Source of the DNA: Thiosocius sp963736445 | GTDB taxonomy: Bacteria > Pseudomonadota > Gammaproteobacteria > Chromatiales > Chromatiaceae | Length of the DNA stretch: 64,000 bases | NCBI GenBank assembly: GCA_963736445.1 | Contig: CAVTOY010000010.1 | Span: 124,001-188,000, forward strand | Reading direction: 5' to 3' | Shown: piece by piece, positions 1 to 7,866 of the stretch | How the letters are laid out: every line of letters starts with the position of its first letter | Position numbering within the stretch: the first letter of the stretch is position 1 | Notes under the pieces: model-generated | Database searches by the model: none | The model's input: only the letters and a program-made list of their open reading frames with translations | What the model was told of the DNA's origin: nothing | Made by a program: the position numbers and the translations under genes

Positions 1-1128
1 CACATTGAGTTCCTTGGCCAAGGCCTTGAGGGAGCGTGAGATCGCCGAGATCTCAGTGGCGCGATTCTCGCCCGATTCCGGCGCCTGCATCAGCTGCAGA
101 TAATCAATGACTACCAGACCGAGCTGTCCGTGCTCCTTGGTCAAGCGCCGACATCGCGCGCGCAGATCCGTCGGCGTGAGTGCCGGCGTATCGTCGATGA
201 ACAGCTTCGTATTGTTGAGGATATTGACCGCGGAGGTCACGCGCGGCCAGTCATCATCTTCCAGTTTGCCGGAGCGCACTGCCTGCTGATTGACCCGCCC
301 CAGCGACGAGATCATACGCATAGTCAGCGCCTCGCCTGGCATCTCCATCGAGAAAATGGCCACTGGCAGACCCGTGGTTACCGCCACATTCTCGGCCACG
401 TTCATTGCGAAGCTAGTCTTTCCCATCGACGGACGGCCGGCGACGATGATCAGGTCCGCCTTCTGCAGGCCCGAGGTCTTGCCATCAAAATCCGCAAACC
501 CGCTCGACACGCCTGTCAGCGCATTATCGCTACCATACAACTCCTCAATGCGGTTGATGGTCTCGGTCAGGAGTCGCGTAATCGAGCGGAATCCGCCACC
601 GCCGCGGGCCTGCTGCTCGGCAATCTGAAATACCTGATTCTCGGCGAAGTCGAGCAGTTCGTGCACCTTGCGACCCTTGGGCCGGAAGCCGCTCTCCGCA
701 ATCTGATTGCCGACCTTGATCAGCTGGCGAACCACCGACTGCTCGCGCACGATGGCCGCGTAGGCCTGGATGTTGGCCGCACTTGGGGTGTCGTTCGCCA
801 GCGCGCCCAAGTAGGCCAGGCCACCGACGTCTTGCAGCGACTCGCGGCGCTCGAGTTCTTCCGACAGTGTCACCACATCGGTCGGCCGGTCTGCATCCAC
901 CAGGCCGGCGATAGCGGAGAAGATCAGCTGGTGCTCACGCCGATAGAAATCCTGCTCGGTGATCTGGTCGGCCACCTGATCCCAGGCGCTGTTGTCCAGC
1001 ATCAGGCCGCCCAGCACGGACTGCTCTGCCTGCAGCGAGTGCGGTGGCAGGCGCAGCGCCTCCATCTGCGCATCCTGGGCCGTTTCGGCCATCAACTCGG
1101 GGACAGACTCGTAAACCGCGTCAACCAT
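1..1128 (-). CDS. dnaB: Replicative DNA helicase DnaB (N-terminal 376 residues; gene continues past the window start)
   Basis: Ring helicase that unwinds DNA at the replication fork and recruits primase. The first 376 codons are visible; about 85-95 C-terminal residues lie outside the window. The N-terminal domain (residues about 15-120, with the family signature HSLQAEQSVLGGLM) is followed by the RecA-like ATPase domain. That domain carries the Walker A motif GRPSMGKTSF and ends in the Walker B stretch VVIDYLQLM near the window edge. No intein interrupts the visible part. The ATG at 1126-1128 was chosen because similarity begins right after it; a second in-frame ATG at 1090-1092 has no better ribosome site. 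It follows rplI on the same strand, as in many proteobacteria, but two small repeat elements now fill the 497 bp between them. Confidence 0.95.
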   Translation of the reverse strand, partial: MVDAVYESVPELMAETAQDAQMEALRLPPHSLQAEQSVLGGLMLDNSAWDQVADQITEQDFYRREHQLIFSAIAGLVDADRPTDVVTLSEELERRESLQDVGGLAYLGALANDTPSAANIQAYAAIVREQSVVRQLIKVGNQIAESGFRPKGRKVHELLDFAENQVFQIAEQQARGGGGFRSITRLLTETINRIEELYGSDNALTGVSSGFADFDGKTSGLQKADLIIVAGRPSMGKTSFAMNVAENVAVTTGLPVAIFSMEMPGEALTMRMISSLGRVNQQAVRSGKLEDDDWPRVTSAVNILNNTKLFIDDTPALTPTDLRARCRRLTKEHGQLGLVVIDYLQLMQAPESGENRATEISAISRSLKALAKELNV

Positions 1129-1229
1129 TGCGCCGCCAAAAAAACCGCCTGGGAGGGACTTGATTACACCACAAGCCGACCGGCGTGCGCAGCACGCAAT
1201 GCAAGACAATGCAAAAGCCCGGACTAGCC

Positions 1230-1401
1230 TGCATATCTCACCGTTTTTCGTAACGAGGACGCCGAACCGCCGCTATGGCGGGGTGCACGGAGTCGAAGGT
1301 GGTGAAGGCGTAGTCGACACTACGTCGAACCGGCTGCAACGAGTACGCCCCGTCGTGGCGAGGGCATCGGGGGCCGCAGCAGGAAATCGGTGAGATATGC
1401 A
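1230..1401. repeat. 172-bp dispersed repeat with terminal inverted repeats, copy A
   Basis: The ends are the perfect 14-bp inverted repeat TGCATATCTCACCG / CGGTGAGATATGCA. A second copy of exactly the same length lies at 29481-29652; my hand alignment gives about 15 mismatches in 172 bp. Here the inverted repeat can be extended outward to CTAGC/GCTAG with one mismatch. A small internal hairpin, GTAGT-CGAC-ACTAC, lies near the middle. The element has no credible coding capacity. Size, terminal repeats and intergenic position fit a MITE-like or structured non-autonomous repeat; its family is not known to me. Confidence 0.85.
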
Positions 1402-1403
1402 CG

Positions 1404-1571
1404 CTAGCAGCCTGTCAGACTTAACGCTGTTTGGCTGCAAATCCCTGGATAGCGATTGACTGCGCTTATCCTCTTCGACAAATAGCCGGGCTGTTCTCCT
1501 CAGACGATAACCTGATTTGATTCGCTCCCAGTGATTTTCGCCGCAACCGGTCAAGTCCGACGGGCTGCTAG
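1404..1571. mobile_element. 168-bp MITE-like element or solo IS ends flanked by CTAG
   Basis: The left end CTAGCAGCCTGTCAGACTT (1404-1422) is matched in reverse by AAGTCCGACGGGCTGCTAG (1553-1571), with two mismatches over 19 bp. One reading is 15-bp inverted repeats (CAGCC...GACTT) inside a duplicated CTAG target. Between the ends are 130 bp with a lower G+C than the neighbours and no full transposase. The left CTAG is shared with the outer boundary of the adjacent 172-bp repeat, so one element may have landed at the edge of the other. Which IS family drove it is not clear; IS5-like elements favour CTAR targets, which would fit. Confidence 0.6.
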
Positions 1572-1625
1572 GCCGGGCAGCGGCGCAGGCGGCATCGGAG
1601 CGCGCGGCGAGCCGCGCGCGAAGCC

Positions 1626-2081
1626 TTATTCCTCGCCGATGATCACGACCTTGAGAGCCGCGTCGACGTCGCTGTGCAGATGCAGGGTCACCGTGTAGTC
1701 TCCGGCCACTCGGAAAGGGCCCTCGGGCAGACGGACCTCCGATTTCTCGATCTCGACGCCGGCCTCGCTGCAGGCGCGGGCGATATCGGCGGTGCCGACC
1801 GAGCCAAACAGGCGGCCTTCCTCGCCTGCCTTGTGACCAATGGTGACGCCGTCACTCAGCCCTTCTACCTGCGCCTTGCGCGCCGTCGCCGCGGCCAGCT
1901 TTTCCGCCGCCTGCTGCTCCAGTTCGGCGCGCCGCTCTTCGAATAGCCTGACGTTTTCCGGGCTGGCAAACACTGCCTTACCCTTCGGGATCAGAAAGTT
2001 ACGGCCGAAACCGGACTTGACTGAGACCTTCTCTCCCAGACCACCCAGATTGACCACCTTCTCCAGCAGAATGACTTCCAT
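1626..2081 (-). CDS. rplI: 50S ribosomal protein L9
   Basis: L9 binds 23S rRNA domain V near the L1 stalk and spans neighbouring ribosomes. The protein is 151 residues, close to the usual 148-150. It shows the N-terminal RNA-binding domain opening MEVILLEKVVNLGGLG and the conserved GFGRNFLIPKGKA, then a long connecting helix (residues about 45-75, rich in A/E/K). The C-terminal domain ends LHSDVDAALKVVIIG. It is third of the rpsF-rpsR-DUF2232-rplI cluster. The 25-bp gap to the upstream membrane-protein gene suggests co-transcription. Confidence 0.98.
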   Translation of the reverse strand: MEVILLEKVVNLGGLGEKVSVKSGFGRNFLIPKGKAVFASPENVRLFEERRAELEQQAAEKLAAATARKAQVEGLSDGVTIGHKAGEEGRLFGSVGTADIARACSEAGVEIEKSEVRLPEGPFRVAGDYTVTLHLHSDVDAALKVVIIGEE

Positions 2082-2106
2082 CGTAACTCAACCTCATATG
2101 TTCAGT

Positions 2107-3030
2107 TCACTTACCGCCGGCCCCCGACCGACGCGCACGGGCCCGAGCCCGAAAATCCAGCCAGCCGTCCGCATAACCGGCGAGGGCGATCGCGCTCGCG
2201 CCCTGCGGCGCGACAAAGGTCAGCAACAGATAGAGACCCACCAGCCAGGCGGACGAGGCGCTAAATTCAGCGACCAGTCCGTGCGCCACGCTGAGCCCCT
2301 GGATCATGAACACCACCATACCAACCAGGTACAGCTGACCCATGAAATTCGGCTCGCCTCCCGTAATCAATACGCCACCGATCAACAACACCGGAACGAC
2401 GATCAACAACCAGCGCCCAAACCGCAGCGCGCGAAACTCGGCGCCGAACTCGCCAGGACGGTCGATGAGCGACGCCCAGTAACGCGCCAGCAGCAATGAG
2501 GCCACGGCACCAAGAAACCAAGTCGCCGCCACGCCACCCGCCATCCATCCCGCCATCAGGGACACTAGCTGATCGGCGCTCGCGGCATTCAGCGTCTCGG
2601 CGTCGATCCGCTCTACCAAGAACGTGTTCAGTGCCTCTGCCCAGAAGGCCGCCGGGTCATCCAGCAACACGTACTGCAACAGCACAATCGCGGCGGCCGC
2701 GATCACGGCCACCTCGATCGCCTTGCGCAGCATTCCGGTCTGTCCCAGCACGCCACCTAGCAGTGCCGCTGGCAGCCACAGAATGATTCCCATCAGCAGC
2801 GTCGCAAGCGGCATCTGGAACAGCAAACCGCCAAAGGCGGCGACCACCGCCAGCGACGCACCCAAGACCAGCGCCCCCTCGCGCCAGCCCTGGCGCAGTA
2901 CCGTCAGGGTTATCACCGCAGCGCTGATCAGTCCCAGCGGCGTCACCAGCAATGCCAGAATCGCTAGTACCGAGGCCGCGATGACCGCCTGCATCCGGCC
3001 CTTCATCAACCAGCTGGCGAAGGCCTTCAT
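2107..3030 (-). CDS. DUF2232-type integral membrane protein of the rpsR-rplI interval
   Basis: A 307-residue, very hydrophobic protein with about eight predicted membrane segments by eye. These include VIAASVLAILALLVTPLGL near residue 20, and others near 40-75, 85-105, 115-130, 160-185, 205-225, 230-250 and 255-285. It ends in a short basic tail (RARARARRSG). Length and position between rpsR and rplI match the YybS/DUF2232 membrane family seen here in several proteobacterial orders. No catalytic motif is visible and the function is unknown. The start ATG (3028-3030) begins an amphipathic segment before the first membrane helix. The 219 bp between it and rpsR hold no feature I can support. Confidence 0.7.
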   Translation of the reverse strand: MKAFASWLMKGRMQAVIAASVLAILALLVTPLGLISAAVITLTVLRQGWREGALVLGASLAVVAAFGGLLFQMPLATLLMGIILWLPAALLGGVLGQTGMLRKAIEVAVIAAAAIVLLQYVLLDDPAAFWAEALNTFLVERIDAETLNAASADQLVSLMAGWMAGGVAATWFLGAVASLLLARYWASLIDRPGEFGAEFRALRFGRWLLIVVPVLLIGGVLITGGEPNFMGQLYLVGMVVFMIQGLSVAHGLVAEFSASSAWLVGLYLLLTFVAPQGASAIALAGYADGWLDFRARARARRSGAGGK

Positions 3031-3249
3031 GCGCTTATCCTTGAAGTCTGCGCGGTAGCGCGTGACGGACCTGCGGCTTCGCCACTCCGGCGCACGCCGG
3101 CGCTCCTTCTCGTTGGGTAGTGCCCACTATGCTCCTCGAACGATCACACAATCGCACTCGAACTGGGAGACTCCCGGCTACCGCCAGCTCTACCGCGCAG
3201 GCTCCCAGGGCCCGGTCCAGCACGACAAATGCCAAACCGACGCCTCCAA

Positions 3250-3474
3250 TCAGTGACTGTCTGAGTAAGGCAGCAGCGCCAGGAAACGGGCGCGCTTGAC
3301 TGCGTCGGCCAATTGGCGCTGGTATCGGGCACTGGTACCGGTAATCCGGCTCGGTACGATCTTGCCCGTCTCGGTAACGAACTGCTTGAGCAGAACCAGA
3401 TCCTTGTAATCGATCTCCTTAATGCCCTCTGCAGTGAAACGGCAATACTTACGGCGGCGAAAATAACGTGACAT
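3250..3474 (-). CDS. rpsR: 30S ribosomal protein S18
   Basis: S18 binds the central domain of 16S rRNA as a heterodimer with S6. The protein is 74 residues, the normal length. It has the signature RRRKYCRFTAEGI at the N-terminus, the helix IDYKDLVLLKQFV and the basic region ITGTSARYQRQLADAVKRAR. It lies 19 bp downstream of rpsF on the same strand and shares its promoter and probable S6:S18 feedback leader. Confidence 0.98.
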   Translation of the reverse strand: MSRYFRRRKYCRFTAEGIKEIDYKDLVLLKQFVTETGKIVPSRITGTSARYQRQLADAVKRARFLALLPYSDSH

Positions 3475-3493
3475 CTATTAGTTCTCCCAGGCG

Positions 3494-3880
3494 TCAGGCA
3501 GAGGCTTCTTCGGCCGGTGGCGCGGGGCGCGCAGGCGGTGCGGACGGCGCTTCGTCTTTTTCCTCCTCCTTTGCGAGTGGTGAGGTCTCGGTGACCGCCG
3601 CTTTGCGGCGGACCACCAGACTGCGCAGCACGGCGTCATTGAAGCGGAACGCGCTCTCAAGCTCGGCCAGGGTATCGGCCCCGCACTCGACGTTCATCAG
3701 GACATAGTGGGCCTTGTGAATCTTATTGATCGGGTAGGCGAGCTGGCGACGCCCCCAGTCTTCCAATCGGTGCAGGATCCCGCCGCCGGTCTCAATGGTC
3801 GACCGGTAGCGCTCTACCATCGCAGGCACTTGCTCACTCTGGTCCGGATGGACCAGAAACACTATCTCGTAGTGACGCAT
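3494..3880 (-). CDS. rpsF: 30S ribosomal protein S6
   Basis: S6 is a ferredoxin-fold protein that pairs with S18 on the 30S platform. The 128 residues comprise the globular domain (MRHYEIVFLVHPDQSEQV through about residue 100, with YPINKIHKAHYVLMNVEC). A low-complexity tail of about 28 residues follows (EEEKDEAPSAPPARPAPP), rich in E, A and P. Acidic tails are usual in E. coli-type S6, which is glutamylated there; this one is Pro/Ala-rich rather than poly-Glu. It is the first gene of the ribosomal cluster, with its own promoter and structured leader. Confidence 0.97.
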   Translation of the reverse strand: MRHYEIVFLVHPDQSEQVPAMVERYRSTIETGGGILHRLEDWGRRQLAYPINKIHKAHYVLMNVECGADTLAELESAFRFNDAVLRSLVVRRKAAVTETSPLAKEEEKDEAPSAPPARPAPPAEEASA

Positions 3881-3903
3881 TGTCGCTCCTTACGGTTTCA
3901 ACA

Positions 3904-3950
3904 GCCTCCCGTGCGAGACGGTGAGGCAAGGAGTGCCAACCGGGGTTGGC
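3904..3950 (-). ncRNA. Candidate S6:S18 autoregulatory leader of rpsF mRNA
   Basis: Two hairpins sit in the 5' leader of rpsF. The upstream one is GCCAAC-CCCG-GTTGGC (3935-3950). The downstream one (3904-3927) has an outer GCCTC/GAGGC stem and an inner CCGT/ACGG stem, with an unpaired A before CCG. Leaders that bind the S6:S18 complex are known in bacteria and carry a CCG-containing bulged stem mimicking 16S rRNA. The ACCG placement here fits that pattern. The structure is seen; the regulatory role is inferred. Confidence 0.5.
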
Positions 3951-3963
3951 AAACAGGCGCGGT

Positions 3964-3992
3964 ATCTTATGTGGTTAGGCGGCCGATAACAA
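3964..3992 (-). promoter_or_regulatory. Sigma70-type promoter for the rpsF operon
   Basis: On the minus strand TTGTTA (3987-3992) and TAAGAT (3964-3969) are separated by exactly 17 bp. Each matches consensus at four of six positions. Transcription would start near 3957, just before the two leader hairpins, giving a leader of about 75 nt to the rpsF ATG. Confidence 0.55.
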
Positions 3993-4093
3993 GCCCGAGG
4001 GACAGGTCCCTGCGCGACTGAGACTCACGGCTTCCGGGCGGCGGGGTGAACCTATGAAATTGTCCCCGTCCGCGTCGCGGGCGGGTTCCGACC

Positions 4094-4837
4094 TTATCCG
4101 CGCCGCTGACGCAGCGCCTCATACAGGCAGATTCCGGCCGCCACCGAGACATTCAGGCTCTCGACCTGCCCCAGCATGGGCACGCGCACCAGCTGATCGC
4201 AGGTCTCGCCGGTGAGCCGGCGCATGCCTTCTCCCTCTGCGCCCAGTACGAGGGCCAAGGGTCCGGCCAGGTCTACCTCGAATAGCCCCGATGCAGCCTC
4301 CGCGACGGTGCCGACGACGAACACCCGGTGGACACGCTGCAGATGGCGTAGGGTCCGGGAAAGGTTGGTCACCTGAACGAAGGGCACGGTCTCAGCGGCA
4401 CCGCTAGCGACTTTGCACGCCACTGGCGTCAGACCGCTGGCTCGGTCCCGTGGCGCAATCACCGCGTGCACCCCTGCTGCGTCCGCGGTGCGCAGACAGG
4501 CGCCAAGGTTGTGTGGATCCGTTACCCCATCCAACACCAGGAGAAACGGCGCCGTCGTGAGGCCGCCCAGCAGTTCATCGAGGGCGGACTCGCCCAGGCT
4601 CACCGGCATCTCGCCGCGCGCCACAATGCCCTGATGGTTTGCGCCCTCAGTCAAGTGGTCAAGCGCCGCCTTATCAGAGGCCTCTGGCTGCAGACCGGAG
4701 GCGCGCGCCTGGTCGAGCAGTTGGCGCAGCCGCCGGTCGTTTCGCGCTGCATCAAACCACAGACCATCGATGCGTTGTCTGCCGTGCTTCAACGCCGCGC
4801 GAACCGCATGGATACCGATGATAAAGTTACCGCTCAA
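4094..4837 (-). CDS. rlmB: 23S rRNA (guanosine-2'-O-)-methyltransferase RlmB
   Basis: SPOUT-class methyltransferase expected to methylate the ribose of G2251 (E. coli numbering) in the 23S rRNA P loop. It has 247 residues, the usual size. The N-terminal substrate-binding domain contains FIIGIHAVRAAL. The C-terminal knotted domain shows LDGVTDPHNLGACLRTADA, LVLGAEGEGMRRLT and VPMLGQVESLNVSVAAGI, the three motifs that form the AdoMet site. Its start ATG overlaps the rnr stop codon by ATGA (4834-4837), so the two are translationally coupled, as in other gammaproteobacteria. Confidence 0.96.
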   Translation of the reverse strand: MSGNFIIGIHAVRAALKHGRQRIDGLWFDAARNDRRLRQLLDQARASGLQPEASDKAALDHLTEGANHQGIVARGEMPVSLGESALDELLGGLTTAPFLLVLDGVTDPHNLGACLRTADAAGVHAVIAPRDRASGLTPVACKVASGAAETVPFVQVTNLSRTLRHLQRVHRVFVVGTVAEAASGLFEVDLAGPLALVLGAEGEGMRRLTGETCDQLVRVPMLGQVESLNVSVAAGICLYEALRQRRG

Positions 4838-7122
4838 CCCTCGGCCTTTTTACCGCCCCGCCGCTTGTTACGCGGGGCGCGCGCATGTCGCTTTCCTCTG
4901 GGACGCCCGGGACCTCCTTTGCCGGGTCCCTCGACCTGTTCGGCCAGCACAAAATCGATCTTGCGGTCGTCTATATTGACCGCGGCCACTTTCACCCTGA
5001 GGGTGTCGCCGAGCCGGTAAACCCTGCCGGTGCGATCTCCGGTGAGCCGGTGGCCTATTGGGTCGAAGTGGAAATAGTCGTAGTCAAGCGCCGTGATGTG
5101 CACCAGACCCGACACATAGATGCCGTCGAGTTCAACGAAGATACCAAAACTGTTCACCCCAGAGATCACCCCGTCGAACGATTCACCTACCTTGTCGAGC
5201 ATGAACTCACACTTCAACGTGTCGGCCGCATCGCGAGTCGCATCGTCGGCACGTCGCTCTGTCGCCGAACAATGCTCTCCCATCGCCGCGAGGTGCTGAT
5301 GGGTGTATTCGAAGGCCTCCAGCGGTTCGCCCGTCAGCAGGTGTTTAAGCGCACGATGGACCATCAGGTCGGGGTAGCGTCTGATCGGTGAGGTAAAGTG
5401 CGCGTAGGCCGGAAATGCCAGACCGAAATGGCCGACATTGTTGTCTGAGTACACTGCCTGCATCATGGAGCGCAGCAGCACTACCTGAATGACATGGAAG
5501 TCAGGCCGGGCCTTGACGCGATCCAGCAGATCCGCATAGTCCTTCGCGGTTGGCTCTGCCCCACCTCCCAGGCGCAGGCCCAGCTCAGCCAGAAACTCCC
5601 CTAGGTCGGCCAGCTTCTCGGCGCTGGGCTTTTCGTGAATCCGGTAAAGTGCGGGCATCTTTTTGCGCAACAGATGGCGTGCCGCCGCGACGTTTGCCGC
5701 CAGCATGCACTCTTCTATGAGCTTGTGCGCGTCGTGGCGCACCATGGGTTCAATCGCCGCCAATTTGCCTTTGTCATCGAAGCGAAACCGAGTCTCGACG
5801 GTATCGAAGTCGATCGCCCCGCGCTCCGCCCGCGCAGTGTGCAGCATCCGGTAGAGCCCTTGCAGATCGCGCAGATGCGGCAGCAGTGGCGCATGCCTGG
5901 CACTTAGTTCTGCATCACCACCGATCAGCATGGCGCCGACCTGGTCGTAAGTCAGGCGCGCATGTGAGTTCATCACCGCCTCGAAAAATCGCGAGCGGTA
6001 CAGATTGCCTTCCCCGTCGAAGTAGAGTTCTGCGGTCATGCACAGGCGATCCACACGCGGATTCAGTGAACACAAACCGTTTGACAACGCCTCAGGCAAC
6101 ATTGGGACCACCCGATCGGGAAAGTACACCGAATTGCCGCGTTTGTACGCCTCCTCGTCCAATGCGGTGCCTGTCTCAACATAGGTAGAGACATCGGCAA
6201 TCGCGACCAGCAGACGCCAGCCCTTCTGGGTGCGCTCACAAAAAACCGCATCATCGAAATCCCGCGCGTCCGCCCCGTCGATAGTCACCAGCGGGACCTT
6301 GCGTAAATCCACGCGTCCAAGCTTGGCCGACTGCGGCACCTCGGGTGCAAGCAAGGCAGTCTCGCGCACCACCTCGGCGGGCCATTCCAGCGGGATATCA
6401 TTGGCCCGGATCGCGACGTCGGTCGCCATACCCGGTGCCAGATGGTCGCCGAGGATCTCAACGACCTCGCCGAGCGGCTGCCGCCAAGTCTCCGGGTGCT
6501 CGGTGATATGCACGACCACCATCTGCCCATCCCGGGCACCCTGCAGACGATCCGGCGTGATCAGTACCTGTTGTGCAATGCGCTTATTGTCAGGTCGTAG
6601 AAAGGCGACTCCCGCCTCCAACTGCACCCGTCCCACGACGTTCTCGAACGCACGTTCCAGCACCTCGACCACAGCGGCCTCACGGCGGCCGCGGCGATCC
6701 ATCCCGGCGACCCGGGCGACGATGCGGTCGCCATGCCATAAGCGCCGCATCTCGCGCGGGCTGAGATAGAGATCCTCGCCACCTTCATCAGGGCGCAGGA
6801 AGCCGAAGCCGTCGGGATGACCGATCACGCGCCCGTGGATCAGGTCCTCATGGTTCACCACGCAATAACCACCGCGGCGATTTCGTACCACTTGGCCGTC
6901 GCGCGACATGGCGTTGATGCGTCGCGACAAGGCGTCGAGCTGCTGAGGACTGCTCAATTGCAGCGCCTCGGCGAGATCCTCGAACAACAGCGGGGCCGCA
7001 TGGTCCTGCATAGTGTTCAGAATAAACTCGCGACTCGGGATCGGATTGGCGTACTTTTTGGCCTCACGGGCCTGATAGGGATCACGGGTGCGATCAGCGC
7101 GCCGCGGTTTACGTTTTGACAC
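4834..7122 (-). CDS. rnr: Ribonuclease R (3'-5' exoribonuclease)
   Basis: RNase II/RNB-family exonuclease that degrades structured RNA and takes part in rRNA and mRNA turnover. The 762 residues show a basic N-terminus, a winged-helix region (about residues 30-95) and cold-shock domains. The RNB catalytic domain contains VTIDGADARDFDDAVF with the acidic metal ligands near residue 280. An S1 domain (VGESFDGVISGVNSFGIFVE) and a lysine/arginine-rich tail (KRHARAPRNKRRGGKK), typical of RNase R rather than RNase II, follow. It is the first gene of an rnr-rlmB pair; its promoter must lie in the 110 bp shared with the divergent tRNA-Leu gene. Confidence 0.97.
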   Translation of the reverse strand: MSKRKPRRADRTRDPYQAREAKKYANPIPSREFILNTMQDHAAPLLFEDLAEALQLSSPQQLDALSRRINAMSRDGQVVRNRRGGYCVVNHEDLIHGRVIGHPDGFGFLRPDEGGEDLYLSPREMRRLWHGDRIVARVAGMDRRGRREAAVVEVLERAFENVVGRVQLEAGVAFLRPDNKRIAQQVLITPDRLQGARDGQMVVVHITEHPETWRQPLGEVVEILGDHLAPGMATDVAIRANDIPLEWPAEVVRETALLAPEVPQSAKLGRVDLRKVPLVTIDGADARDFDDAVFCERTQKGWRLLVAIADVSTYVETGTALDEEAYKRGNSVYFPDRVVPMLPEALSNGLCSLNPRVDRLCMTAELYFDGEGNLYRSRFFEAVMNSHARLTYDQVGAMLIGGDAELSARHAPLLPHLRDLQGLYRMLHTARAERGAIDFDTVETRFRFDDKGKLAAIEPMVRHDAHKLIEECMLAANVAAARHLLRKKMPALYRIHEKPSAEKLADLGEFLAELGLRLGGGAEPTAKDYADLLDRVKARPDFHVIQVVLLRSMMQAVYSDNNVGHFGLAFPAYAHFTSPIRRYPDLMVHRALKHLLTGEPLEAFEYTHQHLAAMGEHCSATERRADDATRDAADTLKCEFMLDKVGESFDGVISGVNSFGIFVELDGIYVSGLVHITALDYDYFHFDPIGHRLTGDRTGRVYRLGDTLRVKVAAVNIDDRKIDFVLAEQVEGPGKGGPGRPRGKRHARAPRNKRRGGKKAEG

Positions 7123-7167
7123 GGGGGAGGCAATCTCGATTTGCAGTTATCAGGCGCCATTGTAGCG

Positions 7168-7196
7168 TTGACAGTGCATGGCTGTCGCTGTAGTGT
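7168..7196 (+). promoter_or_regulatory. Promoter of tRNA-Leu
   Basis: A perfect TTGACA (7168-7173) is followed after 17 bp by TAGTGT (7191-7196), a weak -10 with three consensus matches. Transcription would start near 7203, about 30 nt before the mature tRNA 5' end. Confidence 0.5.
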
Positions 7197-7232
7197 TCGC
7201 GCTTCCGTTTTCGGGCCCAGACCCGACACACT

Positions 7233-7319
7233 GCCGAAGTGGCGGAATTGGTAGACGCGCATGGTTCAGGTCCATGTCTGGGAAACCAGGTGGAGGTTCA
7301 AGTCCTCTCTTCGGCACCA
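7233..7319 (+). tRNA. leuX-like (CAG): tRNA-Leu, anticodon CAG (CCA encoded)
   Basis: This 87-nt class II tRNA has a 7-bp acceptor stem GCCGAAG/CTTCGGC and discriminator A followed by encoded CCA. The anticodon loop TTCAGGT lies on an ATGG/CCAT stem (anticodon CAG, reading CUG). It has a long variable arm and a T arm GAGG-TTCAAGT-CCTC. CUG is the dominant Leu codon in the surrounding high-G+C genes, so this should be the major Leu isoacceptor. The gene symbol is descriptive only. Confidence 0.97.
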
Positions 7320-7462
7320 TCCCGGCCAAGCGTCCAGCCAGGCCGTCTGACCGCAAAGCTCTCTCGCACTGAACGACGTCCTTGTCGGCCAGATGCACTG
7401 CTGTGCGCCCGGATCCGTTATCATGTCGCCCCGAAAAGCCGAACCTAGTGAGGGACAGACAG

Positions 7463-7750
7463 ATGTCGAACGAGGGCTATCATGAGCCGACTGGCGAACT
7501 CTCCGACGAAACGCGCGACATGCATCGGGCTATCGTGTCGCTGATGGAAGAGCTGGAGGCAGTCGATTGGTACAACCAGCGCGTAGACGCCTGTAAGAAC
7601 CCCGAACTCCGCGCCATTCTTGCGCACAACCGCGATGAAGAGAAAGAACATGCGGCCATGGTGCTGGAATGGATCCGGCGCCAGGACCCGGCTTTCGACA
7701 AAGAGTTGCAGGACTACTTGTTCACCGACAAAGAGATCGCGCACGAGTAG
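7463..7750 (+). CDS. Encapsulated-ferritin (EncFtn) family ferroxidase, without cargo-targeting tail
   Basis: A 95-residue protein strongly resembling the two-helix EncFtn ferritin-like proteins known from Rhodospirillum rubrum. These oxidise Fe(II) at a site formed between subunits. The shared core HRAIVSLMEELEAVDW and the stretch AHNRDEEKEHAAM are present. By correspondence with the R. rubrum protein the ferroxidase ligands are E30, E60 and H63, with E29, E32 and W36 also kept. R. rubrum EncFtn continues about 40 residues to a C-terminal encapsulin-targeting sequence. This one stops at IAHE, and no reading frame after the stop supplies such a tail. No encapsulin shell gene is nearby. The start ATG at 7463 has AGGGA seven bases upstream. 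It probably acts as a free iron-handling ferritin-like protein. Confidence 0.85.
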   Translation: MSNEGYHEPTGELSDETRDMHRAIVSLMEELEAVDWYNQRVDACKNPELRAILAHNRDEEKEHAAMVLEWIRRQDPAFDKELQDYLFTDKEIAHE

Positions 7751-7866
7751 CGCACTGCGACATCTGTGTCGCTCGATCGGATCGGGGGTGAGCCGACGAC
7801 CGGTTAGACCCCGGCCGCGCCGGCGAATGCCCCGTTTGCCCGCGTTGCCGTAGTGCCCAGAACGCA

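Noticed and set aside
130..1227. Long plus-strand open frame opposite dnaB
   Set aside because: It is the antisense of dnaB; its translation is low-complexity and has no domain, while the minus strand is an unmistakable helicase.
7751..7866. Encapsulin-targeting tail after the ferritin stop, in another frame
   Set aside because: No frame after the stop encodes a GSL-type targeting motif; a simple frameshift does not restore one.
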